Below are positions 29,901 to 37,359 of a stretch of DNA of 64,000 bases, in pieces (within the stretch, counting starts at the first letter, position 1; the number at the start of each line of letters is the position of its first letter). Under the pieces are notes generated by a model. It searched no databases, was not told where the DNA came from, and saw only the letters and a list, made by a program, of their open reading frames with translations. The translations under genes were made by a program, and so were the position numbers. Origin of the DNA: a virus; IMG/VR virus record IMGVR_UViG_3300036944_000273, positions 1 to 64,000 of that record; one strand, 5' to 3'.

Positions 29901-32900
29901 CGTAGGCATTAAAGAACTACCTGGCTATGATCGAATGATGGGTGAGGTAGAAGGCATTGTCGATAAGTCATTTAAGCGTGGCGTTTCTTACAATCAAACT
30001 TTAGAAAATGCTCTTAGTTATCTATCTACATCAAAAGTGTATGAGGATGCAACAGACATCCAGCGTGAGGCAATGGTGCGTGAGATTCGTAAGATGTTTA
30101 AGCAGAAAGAAAAGAAAGCTCCGACTGTACAAAAGATCTTAGGCCAAGAGCCAACATTGACAACTGTTGTTATTGACGAAGCAAAAGAAATAAACAAAAG
30201 ACTCAAGGCTCTTGATGCTGCGGAGACAGCAGGAAGAAAGAAGGGATACAAAGAAGGAACAAAGGAATCAGAAGATGCAAAGAAAGATATCATTGATATC
30301 GTCAGATCAATGAAGGTTAATAACAAGATTTCTGGTTCACAGTTTAAGGCTATTGTTAATGCACTTAAAGGTAACCTCCTAAATCCTGTAATCCGTAAGC
30401 GTGTTGAAGAGCGTATTGCAAAGATTATTAATCGGGCAAACTATGCTGATCAATTAGAGCGTGCCAATAAACTTAGCAAAGCAATTAAAAAAGCTTCTAA
30501 GTCTAATACATTGCCAGCTAACATAGCTAAGATGGCTAGAAACTTTGGTAAGATTAAGCCAAATTCTGTGCCAAATATTGAAGAGTATATGGACATGGCA
30601 ACTTTGGTTTATGACTCTATTGGTAAGCCTATGCGTAGCATTGCATCAGAAGATATGATCAATGAATACACAGAACTTAGATTGCAAGAAGCTAGAGATG
30701 CAAAAAATGATGTCTTGGCAGAGCAATATAAGGCACTTGTTGATGGTGGTATTTTACCTTCAGGTATGCCATTAAAAGAAATCCAAGATTATATTTTAAG
30801 TGTTGAGCAAAAGAAAGCACAAGAAATAAGCAAGGAAAAAGAAAAAGAAATGCGTGCCAACCTAAAGGCAGTATTTGAAGCTTTATCTGACATATCCAAT
30901 ACAATTGTTACAGAAGGTATAAATCCATTAACAGGGGAGGAAATAGAGGTTAGTGCTGAAGATAAGAAGATGATACAAGAGTTCACTAATATGGACTTGG
31001 ATAAACTATCAATTCCATCTGCTTACCGTGCTCAAGAAGCACTAATGAACTACGTTATCAATGGTAAAAAGTTTGGCATGAGATCAATCTTGGCTAAGTA
31101 CCAAGGACAAGAAAATGTTAAGATTGCTGTTGATAAAGGGTTGAAAGCTGCTGATTTTAGATGGGCAGTAGGTGGTAGCTGGTGGGGTTCACGCAAGTGG
31201 GCTAAAGAAGTTGAGTCAATACCAGGATTATTTACTTGGTTATTTAGAGGTAGAAATCGTGGTGGCGAAATGATGAAGCTTATGGGACTTGATGAATTCA
31301 TGGCTGGTGCTGCCGAAGGAAAGCTTAAGCGGATTGAGGCTGAGAATGAATACATTGCTAAGTTCTTAAATAAGAAGCCTAACGGCAAGCGTTTTAATAA
31401 CATCAACAATACATATGAGAGATTAGTGTATGCTTATTTATCTCGTACGGTTGATGGAACTCCAGAGCAAAAGCAAGACGAGTTTGATCGACGCAAGAGA
31501 ATTCTTTTACAAAACGTGCAAGCAATGTATCAATCAAGAAATAAAGAATTGATTGAAGAAGGTAAAGTATTGGAGAAAGAATTAAATAAAGTCAAGAATG
31601 CAAAGACTTCATCTGAGATGCAAGGTAAGTTTGATAAGATAAATGAGGAGGCTGTACAGTTTATCTCAAATAAATTTGATCAAAACTTTGACTTTGTTGA
31701 AGATGTAGCAGAAGGGGTATACAACTTGATACTAAACAAAGACGAGCTATATACTCCTGACATGTTTAGAAGTATTGTAGAGAAAGATGTCAATGTAGCT
31801 GAAGCTCAGGAGACTGTCGACTTGCCTTTTGATTTATTAAACAAGAAGCCTGCAGGCACAATGATGGAGAACAAACGTATCCAGAATTTACCAGGCTACG
31901 ACGTTGAGAATAAAGATGCATCTAATGTAGAGAAGATTCTTAGATTAGACTTTGATGCTAGTTCATTTAATGCACTAGAAAAGGCACTTGTTGACGCAAA
32001 TACAGCGGAGGCAGTACAGAAGTATAGTGCATTTGTTAATTCAAAAGACTTTATTAAGTTATTTGATAACATTAAGGACCAGCAATTATTTAAGGAGATT
32101 GTAAACTTCTATATAAATAACGAGCGTGGTAAGATTGGTTATAAGTCTGATTGGAAAGCTGTACAGAACTTTACAAACAGAATTAAATCTTTATCTACAT
32201 ATCGTGCACTAGGATCACTTACTGCAATTGTTAAGCAGTCTGCATCAGCAGCAATTAACACGGCAATTAACTTATCTAATGATCCATATGCAATGAAGCA
32301 AGTTGCTAATGCGATGTTCTTTAATTCAGACATCCAAGATTTTATTAGCAGAAATAGAAGTGAGATTAATCTACGTGGTGCGGAGTCAACAGCCGACATT
32401 AAATCTGCTGAAAAATTAATCCGTGATTCAAAATATCAGACAGTTAATGATGTATTAGATACTGTTGATAAACTAGGTAGATTTCAAATGAAGTCTTTGG
32501 CAGCAGGTGACGTGCCTTTGGCTCGTGCTTCTTGGTTTGGTTATTATATACACGCTCTTAAAAAAGAAGGCAAGCCTTATAATAATATAGACTGGGCTAC
32601 AGAAAATATTGACAAAGATGCTCTTGCTTATGCTAACAGAGAGGTGTCTCTTAATCAAAATGCTAGTATGCCATCTACTATGGGTAGAGCTTTTGCTAGT
32701 AAGAACCCGGCTACTAAACTTATTATGGCTTATGTATTCCCATACACAAGTTTCTTGTTTAATGCTAAGAGTAGATTGAAGACTGACATTACGGTGTTAA
32801 CTAGTAAGTTGGCTACTGCGGAAGACAAGCAAGCTGCAGGCCGATCAATGGTTGCGACATTAGCTGAGTTACCTGCATATATAATGATGCAAACAGCTAT

Positions 32901-33432
32901 CAACTATGGACTAGTTACATTAGCTAATATGTTCCTTGGATACGAAGAAGATGAGGAAGATGAGAAATTAAGATTAAAGAGATACTCTGAGTTGGCGGTA
33001 ACAAGAATCATAACAGACTTATTATCACCGACTCCAAACGTAGGTGACGTTGCTACTGTTGCTGCATTCAATGCATTACTAACAAAGATGCAAGAGGAAC
33101 CAGAAATGGATCAGGAAGATAAGATGGATATGTTTAAGCTTTTTGAAAGCAAGCCAGACTCAATGGCTGGGGCAATGGCTGAGTTGTTATTGCAACCAAT
33201 TGCATCGACAGGTAGACGTGCTGCTGATATCTATACTACAATTGACATGGCTGTCGGAGACTATTATGTAACCGATACTGGCAAGGAGATAGAGTTTACA
33301 GAAGAAAATAAGAAGTTCTTAAAGATAGCTGCTACTATGCAAGTAATGGGTAGCTTGAACTTACTACCATCGGAAGCTGAGTCGCTGGCCAAGAAGATGG
33401 TCAAGACGATCGAAAAGAGTGCTAAGGAATAA
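23986..33432 (+). CDS. Giant polyvalent ejection protein (murein hydrolase, zincin-like, LPD-type domains)
   Basis: The protein has 3148 aa. The N-terminus has a duplicated LPxPSxExIKKFKAx motif, then Pro-rich linkers. About 145-305 is a lysozyme/transglycosylase-like domain (KNEQGT, SGGMRNTASGTYQM, AMAAWYSP). A helical part with hydrophobic stretches lies at about 355-620. About 1330-1600 has polyvalent-protein signatures (GHTRVWY, YYLAELQSD, EGAETLRFPTP). Near 1860 TLAHEMSGHLGRRF resembles the zincin domain of polyvalent proteins, with EEKWARGFEKYL downstream. The C-terminal 500 residues resemble the LPD38-type helical module. It is likely ejected with DNA, opening the cell wall and acting on host targets. 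An A10 run lies at about 24138-24147. Confidence 0.8.
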   Translation: MSDQIPQLPVPSAEEIKKFKAKVPSVGVSGGTGLPIPSSEDIKKFKAPVVEKKKPMASPSVLEKPAASSVAGLRPMAPLSVSTSTKKPEQLVAPTPVAKPVQAPTQNVSVTGSQGKLLIPDPIQKVPAVKETVTSFKKVPVFKSDKDLALNPELMLKAIFKNEQGTLGKTTSVKASGGMRNTASGTYQMTDETKRDVYNRNKEFQNQFGNYNSFLKEFNKNPSLEFEAALSHMTDLVKQYGKYAMAAWYSPSHAAQAANGNVRALNTVPRKDAGNKMTVKAYYDNAINEYKRLSKGFKGEKDFVKVPVKTEVIKQPAVNVPSLEKFNVLNPNWYGGPVTNEAKPAVAPKKVGAIEDINNRFLSSASNLASGIAGLPNAANKAGLMMTAKLLGIDDEYNALPVQAKKEVDAVVSNIAQKGGVPSGVVSSQVQDYFIRKSDEFLENTNKSDKYINERFGDFFKAPSVDKATDLFLEIPRGFAGSLPYMINPLLGAISAGSEQYNKDIKEADGKLGWGQLVNAGVTGVSEYYIEKITKGILNRSVASAIGVPKVAKELADGFVKSVLKDVGMESAGEGLTQLIQSVSNDITKGNEIDWVKTANETLDAAITGAGIAGGMRTTGAGIGYLAKKVMPPSEKNEIDRNTRAIMDLNSKKGPDNSPEVNAVIDSRVKELDDVNKNIINTNIDKVKSMSDDQLKEIVNIDKGISDIYTQRDAVVSNENLNDEEKQSLLDYLKSRATKLNEQKDAIQKQTTSEVPIQPEAGAGVQVAEGESQAKPQVAAKEGQEVVDITASIPKQDLPKVMDLVGKIEKGEQASSPEDLQTQQNYAKEVEALLAKRAADVKAVEYSFDVNTPTKFNESEMPEVSVDNIDWEASGMGNVYDAIDSYGGINDITVVDVRGKNADGLYEAKVRVKGQDVSREGVVLLKDPNAQQKPRVARKKNVSPEFLAVEKVLSDNGVYPSFDNVEEIVKITKGKAGNITQQDVQDVVKVYNKKAKAIADAFNKQKPNENIQAKKPRADVAAEETTQGTQPEAGATEQPAQAISKRQEIKSSLENLKDVGLLRSAITGKKDISQGEIDSQMALTDAMANVWRETTGRDDFYENFFNDVSQGDIDSIMEKGGVLFQNIELPQRPLTRVSLGVFDLLEFKKMEGQEVSINSVKDLARTRGKQIEKDLMQTVLDYDKYKEAKKISYDEFKSDVEMQVMKLEKIVTSSYASYGADNLGDDGVYGDANTIIYNSPIDHGEYGHFRGDFKYSGIKKNISDFDNTEWEIKQIPGTDQYVAVDKSMPDNVSQDQLSNYIGTAGNKESVERWVSQRNLWQMTNEQARQGDVNVGLFGHTRVWYDEGNPYYLAELQSDYFQKNDPNDLYASQVDREEGIDYAYEKYNKEHRPEVLKEIKKALNVKIEIENRGKGEEKYSWAKAYVYKDNGDKLIESPVYEQLRADGGSMDNEDWDEFLLNEVGGTLLLQRPFNSEKTKKEIEELLNNDPESLRTIGYRYKSLDKTYTEAKYELIQQYRNEYTKNEIEKIKNSEKGVSMLKQFVASQKVHELRLLRESFRNAAQEGAETLRFPTPFTLAVIEGYVNKPGENGAPYEIVSGNSDRLYQGDIIDYGGTEMVVVGQDGLRIMVAPRDEVQIYDYYDYVNSEVEYFLDETLSYLRRDFNDVNNITESDIENFDFENLDWQASDTQDILLAAINDSETGIISLKDVEEKIEDAIRSSFDNLSVGDLFMGDEIYSDGDQTYYVIERRNQVETFYQPDEYDDTTDPDLYEANLGDAQKTVVNKYKELNKIFKKMRPDAEVITDDNGMQWLETKLTPEDANNPLIAFQEEGGNIKGAVDFSNDNKASVYMFDGADITTLAHEMSGHLGRRFLEQLSSVDEDFAKDYEAAKEWAGVRDNQWTIAAEEKWARGFEKYLRDGKAPTKALKSVFDNLRDWLKNIYKYIKGSSIDIELTPQITKVFDNLLGARSEDVGIKELPGYDRMMGEVEGIVDKSFKRGVSYNQTLENALSYLSTSKVYEDATDIQREAMVREIRKMFKQKEKKAPTVQKILGQEPTLTTVVIDEAKEINKRLKALDAAETAGRKKGYKEGTKESEDAKKDIIDIVRSMKVNNKISGSQFKAIVNALKGNLLNPVIRKRVEERIAKIINRANYADQLERANKLSKAIKKASKSNTLPANIAKMARNFGKIKPNSVPNIEEYMDMATLVYDSIGKPMRSIASEDMINEYTELRLQEARDAKNDVLAEQYKALVDGGILPSGMPLKEIQDYILSVEQKKAQEISKEKEKEMRANLKAVFEALSDISNTIVTEGINPLTGEEIEVSAEDKKMIQEFTNMDLDKLSIPSAYRAQEALMNYVINGKKFGMRSILAKYQGQENVKIAVDKGLKAADFRWAVGGSWWGSRKWAKEVESIPGLFTWLFRGRNRGGEMMKLMGLDEFMAGAAEGKLKRIEAENEYIAKFLNKKPNGKRFNNINNTYERLVYAYLSRTVDGTPEQKQDEFDRRKRILLQNVQAMYQSRNKELIEEGKVLEKELNKVKNAKTSSEMQGKFDKINEEAVQFISNKFDQNFDFVEDVAEGVYNLILNKDELYTPDMFRSIVEKDVNVAEAQETVDLPFDLLNKKPAGTMMENKRIQNLPGYDVENKDASNVEKILRLDFDASSFNALEKALVDANTAEAVQKYSAFVNSKDFIKLFDNIKDQQLFKEIVNFYINNERGKIGYKSDWKAVQNFTNRIKSLSTYRALGSLTAIVKQSASAAINTAINLSNDPYAMKQVANAMFFNSDIQDFISRNRSEINLRGAESTADIKSAEKLIRDSKYQTVNDVLDTVDKLGRFQMKSLAAGDVPLARASWFGYYIHALKKEGKPYNNIDWATENIDKDALAYANREVSLNQNASMPSTMGRAFASKNPATKLIMAYVFPYTSFLFNAKSRLKTDITVLTSKLATAEDKQAAGRSMVATLAELPAYIMMQTAINYGLVTLANMFLGYEEDEEDEKLRLKRYSELAVTRIITDLLSPTPNVGDVATVAAFNALLTKMQEEPEMDQEDKMDMFKLFESKPDSMAGAMAELLLQPIASTGRRAADIYTTIDMAVGDYYVTDTGKEIEFTEENKKFLKIAATMQVMGSLNLLPSEAESLAKKMVKTIEKSAKE

Positions 33433-33436
33433 AAAT

Positions 33437-33458
33437 GGGGACCAAGAGTCCCCTTTTT
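33437..33458 (+). terminator. Terminator between converging transcripts
   Basis: The stem GGGGAC / GTCCCC with a CAAGA loop is followed by TTTTT. AAAAAT on the other side gives a T-run on the minus strand too, so it can stop both the late plus-strand and the early minus-strand transcripts. Confidence 0.85.
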
Positions 33459-33484
33459 AATTTAACAACCTCACGCAAAATGAA

Positions 33485-33838
33485 TTATGAAAGAAAACGC
33501 AATTTATAAATTGTAGTATTAATGAGCTCTAGCATATTGTCAACTAACTGCTGAAGATATCCTTCAGTAAGCATGCCACGATATTTCTCAATCTCTGTAG
33601 CTTTGCCTTTTAGATAAGTAACCATGTCACCACCTTCTGTAATTTTAAAACTCTTGTACCCTTTAACGATACCATACTCGCCTTGGTAAGCCTCAGCGTA
33701 TGCATCTAATTGGTCCTCTAGACCATCGTACAATTCACCTAAAGCTTTGTGCTCTGCATATGAACTTGTTTGTAGGTGAGCAATATGTGTCACCACTGTA
33801 ATCTCAAATAATGAGCTTAAAAATTCTCCGCAATTCAT
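33485..33838 (-). CDS. Helical hypothetical protein
   Basis: The protein has 117 aa and is almost all helix, with AHLQTSSYAEHKALGELYDGLEDQ near the start. The His/Glu spacing recalls a small four-helix (Dps/ferritin-like) bundle found in phages, but function is unknown. It is the last gene of the minus-strand cluster, and its ATG shares one base with the stop of the gene before it. Confidence 0.65.
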   Translation of the reverse strand: MNCGEFLSSLFEITVVTHIAHLQTSSYAEHKALGELYDGLEDQLDAYAEAYQGEYGIVKGYKSFKITEGGDMVTYLKGKATEIEKYRGMLTEGYLQQLVDNMLELINTTIYKLRFLS

Positions 33839-34053
33839 TAGTCTATTAATTTAGAAATAAAACTTCTTGGCACGACATCCTCAGGATTCTTCTTGCCACG
33901 TGAAATAGCATTGCTTAATTCAACCTCGCTCAATAGCAATGGCTTGTAGCCAGCTTGGTCCTTAATCCAAATGCAAACGTACTCATCTTTCTCAAGATGA
34001 CTCTTCTTTGATTTGTTCTTAACAGTGTTTAGTTTACCTAGTCTTGTTCCCAT
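33838..34053 (-). CDS. Hypothetical basic protein
   Basis: The protein has 71 aa. The N-terminal third is Lys-rich and the C-terminal half (LLLSEVELSNAISRGKKNPEDV) is helical. A TAACTTTG box lies 4 bases before the ATG. The function is unknown. Confidence 0.65.
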   Translation of the reverse strand: MGTRLGKLNTVKNKSKKSHLEKDEYVCIWIKDQAGYKPLLLSEVELSNAISRGKKNPEDVVPRSFISKLID

Positions 34054-34057
34054 AATG

Positions 34058-34065
34058 CAAAGTTA
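34058..34065 (-). promoter_or_regulatory. Minus-strand -7 box TAACTTTG, leaderless candidate
   Basis: Read on the minus strand it matches TAnnTTTG, 4 bases before the ATG at 34053. It overlaps the stop codon of the upstream gene. Confidence 0.45.
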
Positions 34066-35259
34066 CAATTTCTTTTCTAATTCAAAATAATAGTCAGTAT
34101 GAGATATCTCTCCGCTGAACTTAGGAATAGTCTGAATTGAGTAGCCACTATAGCAATCACCAAAGTTATGCTGTACCCATGCAGATGGCGGAGCAAATGT
34201 CATGTAGTTACGATAGTCAAACTTCTTTGTTCTGTCGTATCCCACACGATGCAAGTCCCCCTTCTCTAAATGGATATACTTTGAGCGAATGTTATAATGG
34301 TCGATGTAATCGTTAATGAATGACACAGCCTTATCATTTAGATTGTAAGGCAAGCCTTTGAACATGTGCTTGGCATCTTTGCCATGCGTAAGAATAAATG
34401 TATGGTCACCATACTCAAAGTGCTCCATGAACCGGTTAAGAATATGAAACTTAACATCGTCCTGTGAATAAGTGCGGTTAAGTATCATCTGTATCGTCAT
34501 GTTGGCTATGCCTGCAAAACTTCCTGCGTGGTTATCGTTAGCCACGTTGCGAACAATCACCTCGTTGGCTATGCCTGCTTGGATGCAATTCTCGATAAGA
34601 TTGAGCTTGCCTTCAACAAACACACGGAACATATCCTCGTTGGACATATTCTGATCTAGCGGGTGGCCTCCTCTCGTAGTATGACCATTGTAACCATCCA
34701 AGCCGTCACCAAGATCGTCGATAACCAAAACATCAAACTTGCCGTTTGCTGCGTGCTCCTTGCATAGGGATCGAAATACCTTGTCAAGGTTGTCTTTAAA
34801 TATCTTTTCATTGTACTCGTAAGCGAATAGTGAGTTGTTACCAGGGTTAGGCTCAAGTCCAACGTGCATGTCGGAGACGGTCGCTTTAATTGCCACAGGA
34901 GAGTCGATAACTGACTTCTCTATAGTTCGGAGCTTATCTGGATTATAGTTGCTGACGATGTCACGAATGACGTCTACCATGGCTTCTGCTTGCTCGTTGT
35001 CGGAGACTTTAACAAATGCAGAGTGGGTTTTTGTTTTTACCCAGTAGTGCGACACGTTTGTGATTGGTGCACCTACGTTATCACACTCATCTTTGAGGCC
35101 GGAGTGTTCGTGCTCAATTATAGTTCTTGAAATCCTTTTGCGTAGTGTTTCGGTGTCTGCTTCGAGATTAAACTTTTCTTTTACTTGTCTAGCAATCTCA
35201 GCTTTAGTCTTGTTCCCTTCTTGGTACAACTCTAGAGCGTACTTGATGTAGTCTGTCAT
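34063..35259 (-). CDS. Calcineurin-like metallophosphoesterase
   Basis: The protein has 398 aa. Residues 1-60 look like an HTH-type segment (NKTKAEIARQVKEKF). The catalytic part has the metal-binding series of the family: a SDMHVG block, DDLGDGLDG, NVANDNHAG (in place of GNHD) and THGKDAKH. These are expected to bind two metal ions and cut phosphodiester bonds in nucleic acid or nucleotides. The downstream gene region is separated by a -7 box. The fused DNA-binding-like start is suggestive of a nuclease or regulator of DNA ends. The substrate is unknown. Confidence 0.75.
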   Translation of the reverse strand: MTDYIKYALELYQEGNKTKAEIARQVKEKFNLEADTETLRKRISRTIIEHEHSGLKDECDNVGAPITNVSHYWVKTKTHSAFVKVSDNEQAEAMVDVIRDIVSNYNPDKLRTIEKSVIDSPVAIKATVSDMHVGLEPNPGNNSLFAYEYNEKIFKDNLDKVFRSLCKEHAANGKFDVLVIDDLGDGLDGYNGHTTRGGHPLDQNMSNEDMFRVFVEGKLNLIENCIQAGIANEVIVRNVANDNHAGSFAGIANMTIQMILNRTYSQDDVKFHILNRFMEHFEYGDHTFILTHGKDAKHMFKGLPYNLNDKAVSFINDYIDHYNIRSKYIHLEKGDLHRVGYDRTKKFDYRNYMTFAPPSAWVQHNFGDCYSGYSIQTIPKFSGEISHTDYYFELEKKL

Positions 35260-35413
35260 TCTGTAGTTTAATTAGGTATTCGATTAGAATTGAGGTAGAG
35301 TCGTAAAGATCTTCGTACTCTTTATCGATAAGTGATTCGTAGATTTCGTCGGTCAGTTTATTGATGAAACGTAATGTTTCATTTGTAAAATCAATATGTT
35401 CCTTGTCCTTCAT
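35204..35413 (-). CDS. Small helical protein
   Basis: The protein has 69 aa, acidic and helical. It overlaps the phosphoesterase gene by 56 bases, which is long for this genome, but the ATG follows directly after a terminator and the frame is open throughout. The function is unknown. Confidence 0.55.
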   Translation of the reverse strand: MKDKEHIDFTNETLRFINKLTDEIYESLIDKEYEDLYDSTSILIEYLIKLQNDRLHQVRSRVVPRREQD

Positions 35414-35418
35414 TCAAT

Positions 35419-35459
35419 AAAAAAAACAGGGGAACTGCCAACCAACTAAACAGCTCCCC
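35419..35459 (-). terminator. Minus-strand terminator after tRNA-like genes
   Basis: A 9-base stem with one mismatch (GGGGAGCTG / CAGTTCCCC on the minus strand) has a 13-base loop and is followed by a T-run on the minus strand. It lies between the tRNA-like sequences and the gene at 35413. Confidence 0.7.
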
Positions 35460-35529
35460 TTATAATCACATTTAACCGTGATAAATTTAGTGAATAAAAT
35501 AATAAGTTGTATACTTTTTGAAAAAAAAT

Positions 35530-35648
35530 AGTCAGGACAGGACTCGAACCTGTACGAAGAGTATGTGTGTCTCTTCTCCTATGGGTTTACCTCAAGGGTT
35601 TCCACCTGCCATCGCACGTTGTAGCGTCTACCATTCCGCCACCTGACT
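35530..35648 (-). tRNA. tRNA-like sequence, Leu/Ser class II form, with oversized middle
   Basis: On the minus strand it has a 7-bp acceptor AGTCAGG / CCTGACT, a D arm GCG-GAATGGTAGA-CGC very like tRNA-Leu, a hairpin GAAGAG / CTCTTC where a long variable arm is expected, and a T arm ACAGG-TTCGAGT-CCTGT. A TTGAGGT heptamer as in tRNA-Leu(GAG) loops is present, but its flanks do not pair. The region between D and T arms is 70 bases, some 30 more than normal. No CCA is encoded. A T-run follows. It could be interrupted, degenerate or a tRNA mimic. Confidence 0.55.
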
Positions 35649-35659
35649 ATTTTTTTTTA

Positions 35660-35732
35660 ATCGAGTGCCCGATTCGAACGAGCATTACCCTCAGCCTCGA
35701 GGAGGGCGTGTTACCATTTACACCAACCCAAT
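35660..35732 (-). tRNA. tRNA-like sequence, 73 nt, odd anticodon loop
   Basis: The minus strand folds as acceptor ATTGGGT / ACTCGAT (with wobbles), D arm GTGT / ACAC, anticodon stem CCCTC / GAGGG, and T arm GCTCG-TTCGAAT-CGGGC. The anticodon loop has nine bases (CTCGAGGCT) instead of seven, so the isotype cannot be set; CGA and CTC are readings. No CCA is encoded. It lies 11 bases from the other tRNA-like sequence. Confidence 0.6.
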
Positions 35733-35852
35733 CAATAATTCTAGCGTTTCAATTATTGAGTCTACTGTAATATCGATAGAATGAATATCAAACTCAGCAC
35801 TCGACCCATTCTCATGAACCACATAAAAATAAATACTATTTCCTTTTTGCAT
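35718..35852 (-). CDS. Small hypothetical protein overlapping tRNA-like gene
   Basis: The protein has 44 aa (MQKGNSIYFYVVHENG... ending LIGLV). The ATG lies 17 bases inside the end of the upstream gene, typical for this cluster. The stop falls inside the 5' part of the tRNA-like sequence. The function is unknown. Confidence 0.5.
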   Translation of the reverse strand: MQKGNSIYFYVVHENGSSAEFDIHSIDITVDSIIETLELLIGLV

Positions 35853-36126
35853 TTTTAGCAGCGAGTATGAACTCAGTTAGAGATTCAATAGTATCAAAAT
35901 AAAACCGGTAATAGTCAAACAACTCAACTGTCCAATTCTTATTAACAGCCTCGTCGTTTGCACAAGAGATAAGACACATAGAATATCTATCGTCATCATC
36001 TCCGAATAAAGAATGCACATAATAGTAGAAGTCATTATCTCCACCATGTTCTTCCTTACTAACAAATACCATCTTGAAGTCCAAGTCTACTAAGTCTTGC
36101 TCCACTATTGGATGAGTCTTTATCAT
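35836..36126 (-). CDS. Hypothetical acidic protein
   Basis: The protein has 96 aa, rich in Asp and aromatic residues, with a helical Lys-rich end. It overlaps the MazG-like gene by ATGA. No domain was recognised. Confidence 0.65.
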   Translation of the reverse strand: MIKTHPIVEQDLVDLDFKMVFVSKEEHGGDNDFYYYVHSLFGDDDDRYSMCLISCANDEAVNKNWTVELFDYYRFYFDTIESLTEFILAAKNAKRK

Positions 36127-36428
36127 TGCTTTATGAATACACCGTTGTTAGTTTTGCCCTTACGATCCTTAATTTCATTCCATGCTACATTCAATACTTC
36201 TTGTGGTGTTACCCCACATTGTAATGTCAAGATAATTAATGTTACAAATGTATCCCCTAATCCATCGATTAGTTCATCACGCTGGTTCTTGCTGATAGCT
36301 GAGGCAGCCTCGCCTAACTCCTCAATAACTTTTACAAACTGAGACTTAACATAGTCAGGATTAATTAATCCCTTATCGTCAGCCCATCCATGTACGTTTT
36401 CAATCAATTGGTCAAATGTCAATTCCAT
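36123..36428 (-). CDS. MazG-like nucleotide pyrophosphohydrolase
   Basis: The protein has 101 aa. It carries the all-alpha NTP pyrophosphatase signature: EELGE at 36-40 and DELIDGLGDTFVTLII at 51-66, giving the four acidic residues that bind magnesium. It would split NTPs or dNTPs to monophosphates, cleaning the pool or lowering alarmone levels during infection. It is in the minus-strand early cluster, coupled to its neighbours by short overlaps. Confidence 0.8.
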   Translation of the reverse strand: MELTFDQLIENVHGWADDKGLINPDYVKSQFVKVIEELGEAASAISKNQRDELIDGLGDTFVTLIILTLQCGVTPQEVLNVAWNEIKDRKGKTNNGVFIKQ

Positions 36429-36765
36429 AAGTTTTAAGTAATATATTTAATTGTGTGTCAAACCCTTGGGCTTTCACCTCGTCTAACTCTTGAAGCTTCA
36501 GTCCAACTCTAAAAAACTCAAGCATTCTATCGGCCGCCTCCACGTGTTGCTCGGCTGCTCGATCCCAATCTTCCTTCGTGCAATCTGACATAGGTAGCAC
36601 TCGGTCGATTTGTTTATTGATAGTTCTTGTCAAGTCCCATACTCTTTCTTTTACGATGGGCTTATTGAACGGCTTGGCCTCGAAGTCTATGTCCGTTGCT
36701 AAGTCATACGTTGCCTGCATCAATGCCAGGAACGTAAGTGCCTTGTCTTTCTCAGTCGTTGTCAT
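36412..36765 (-). CDS. Helical hypothetical protein
   Basis: The protein has 117 aa and is all-helical, with acidic and basic faces. It overlaps the MazG-like gene by 17 bases and the next upstream gene by 14. The function is unknown. Confidence 0.65.
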   Translation of the reverse strand: MTTTEKDKALTFLALMQATYDLATDIDFEAKPFNKPIVKERVWDLTRTINKQIDRVLPMSDCTKEDWDRAAEQHVEAADRMLEFFRVGLKLQELDEVKAQGFDTQLNILLKTYGIDI

Positions 36766-36988
36766 GAGTGAATTTTTCTAAAGCTTTCTCAAACTGAGAC
36801 TTAGTAATTCTTTTCCACTCGTGGCGACGAAGACGATCTTCAAGTCTGTCCATGTAACTGCCAAGTAATTGGCGTTTACGTCCCTGCCATTGCTTAGAGT
36901 AGTAATCGTGGTTCAGGGTGTCGTAGTTAATCTCTACTACTTCTGCTCCATCTTTTGATTTGTACCGGTTAATGTTTTGCTTTTTCAT
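36752..36988 (-). CDS. Hypothetical basic protein
   Basis: The protein has 78 aa and is Arg/Lys-rich (QGRKRQLLGSY, EDRLRRHEWKRITKSQFEKAL), suggesting nucleic-acid contact. It overlaps the upstream gene by ATGA. No domain was recognised. Confidence 0.65.
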   Translation of the reverse strand: MKKQNINRYKSKDGAEVVEINYDTLNHDYYSKQWQGRKRQLLGSYMDRLEDRLRRHEWKRITKSQFEKALEKFTHDND

Positions 36989-37359
36989 GTGTAACTGTAG
37001 TTTATTAAAATACGTTTTAATTCTTTATTCTTAATTAATTCTTTACCTTCTAGTAAGCAATCCAGAAACTCATCGACATCAATCTTCTCTAGTGAGTCAA
37101 CGACAATCATATCTCTATCTTTCTCGTCTTCATCTAGAGCAATTACTCCATGTCCAATCTCTAGTTTAAAATACTCAACGGTATCGCCAATGATAGGGAA
37201 TACAATTTCTGTCTCTTCTTCAAACTGATTATCGAAATGCGATATGGCATCCATGAACTGGTCGAACACATCATCCTCAAATGATTCAATCCATTTGAAT
37301 ACACTCGTTGGCATGATAACCAACTCAACTCCCTCTAAATACTTCACAACGGAATCCAT
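36985..37359 (-). CDS. Acidic hypothetical protein
   Basis: The protein has 124 aa from the ATG at 37359 (MDSVVKYLEGVELV). A longer frame exists upstream but would run through most of the VRR-NUC gene in another frame, so the short start is chosen; it overlaps that gene by 35 bases. It is very acidic in the middle with a Lys-rich end. It could be a DNA mimic or inhibitor; this is only a guess from charge. Confidence 0.6.
   Translation of the reverse strand: MDSVVKYLEGVELVIMPTSVFKWIESFEDDVFDQFMDAISHFDNQFEEETEIVFPIIGDTVEYFKLEIGHGVIALDEDEKDRDMIVVDSLEKIDVDEFLDCLLEGKELIKNKELKRILINYSYT

Noticed and set aside
22408-33000. Numerous open frames on the minus strand opposite the internal virion genes
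   Set aside because: They are shadows of the long coding frame: Ser/Leu-rich, with no overlaps typical of real neighbours and no promoters.
34472-34654. Plus-strand frames opposite the phosphoesterase gene
   Set aside because: The minus strand has complete catalytic motifs, and the opposite frames lack any recognisable feature.
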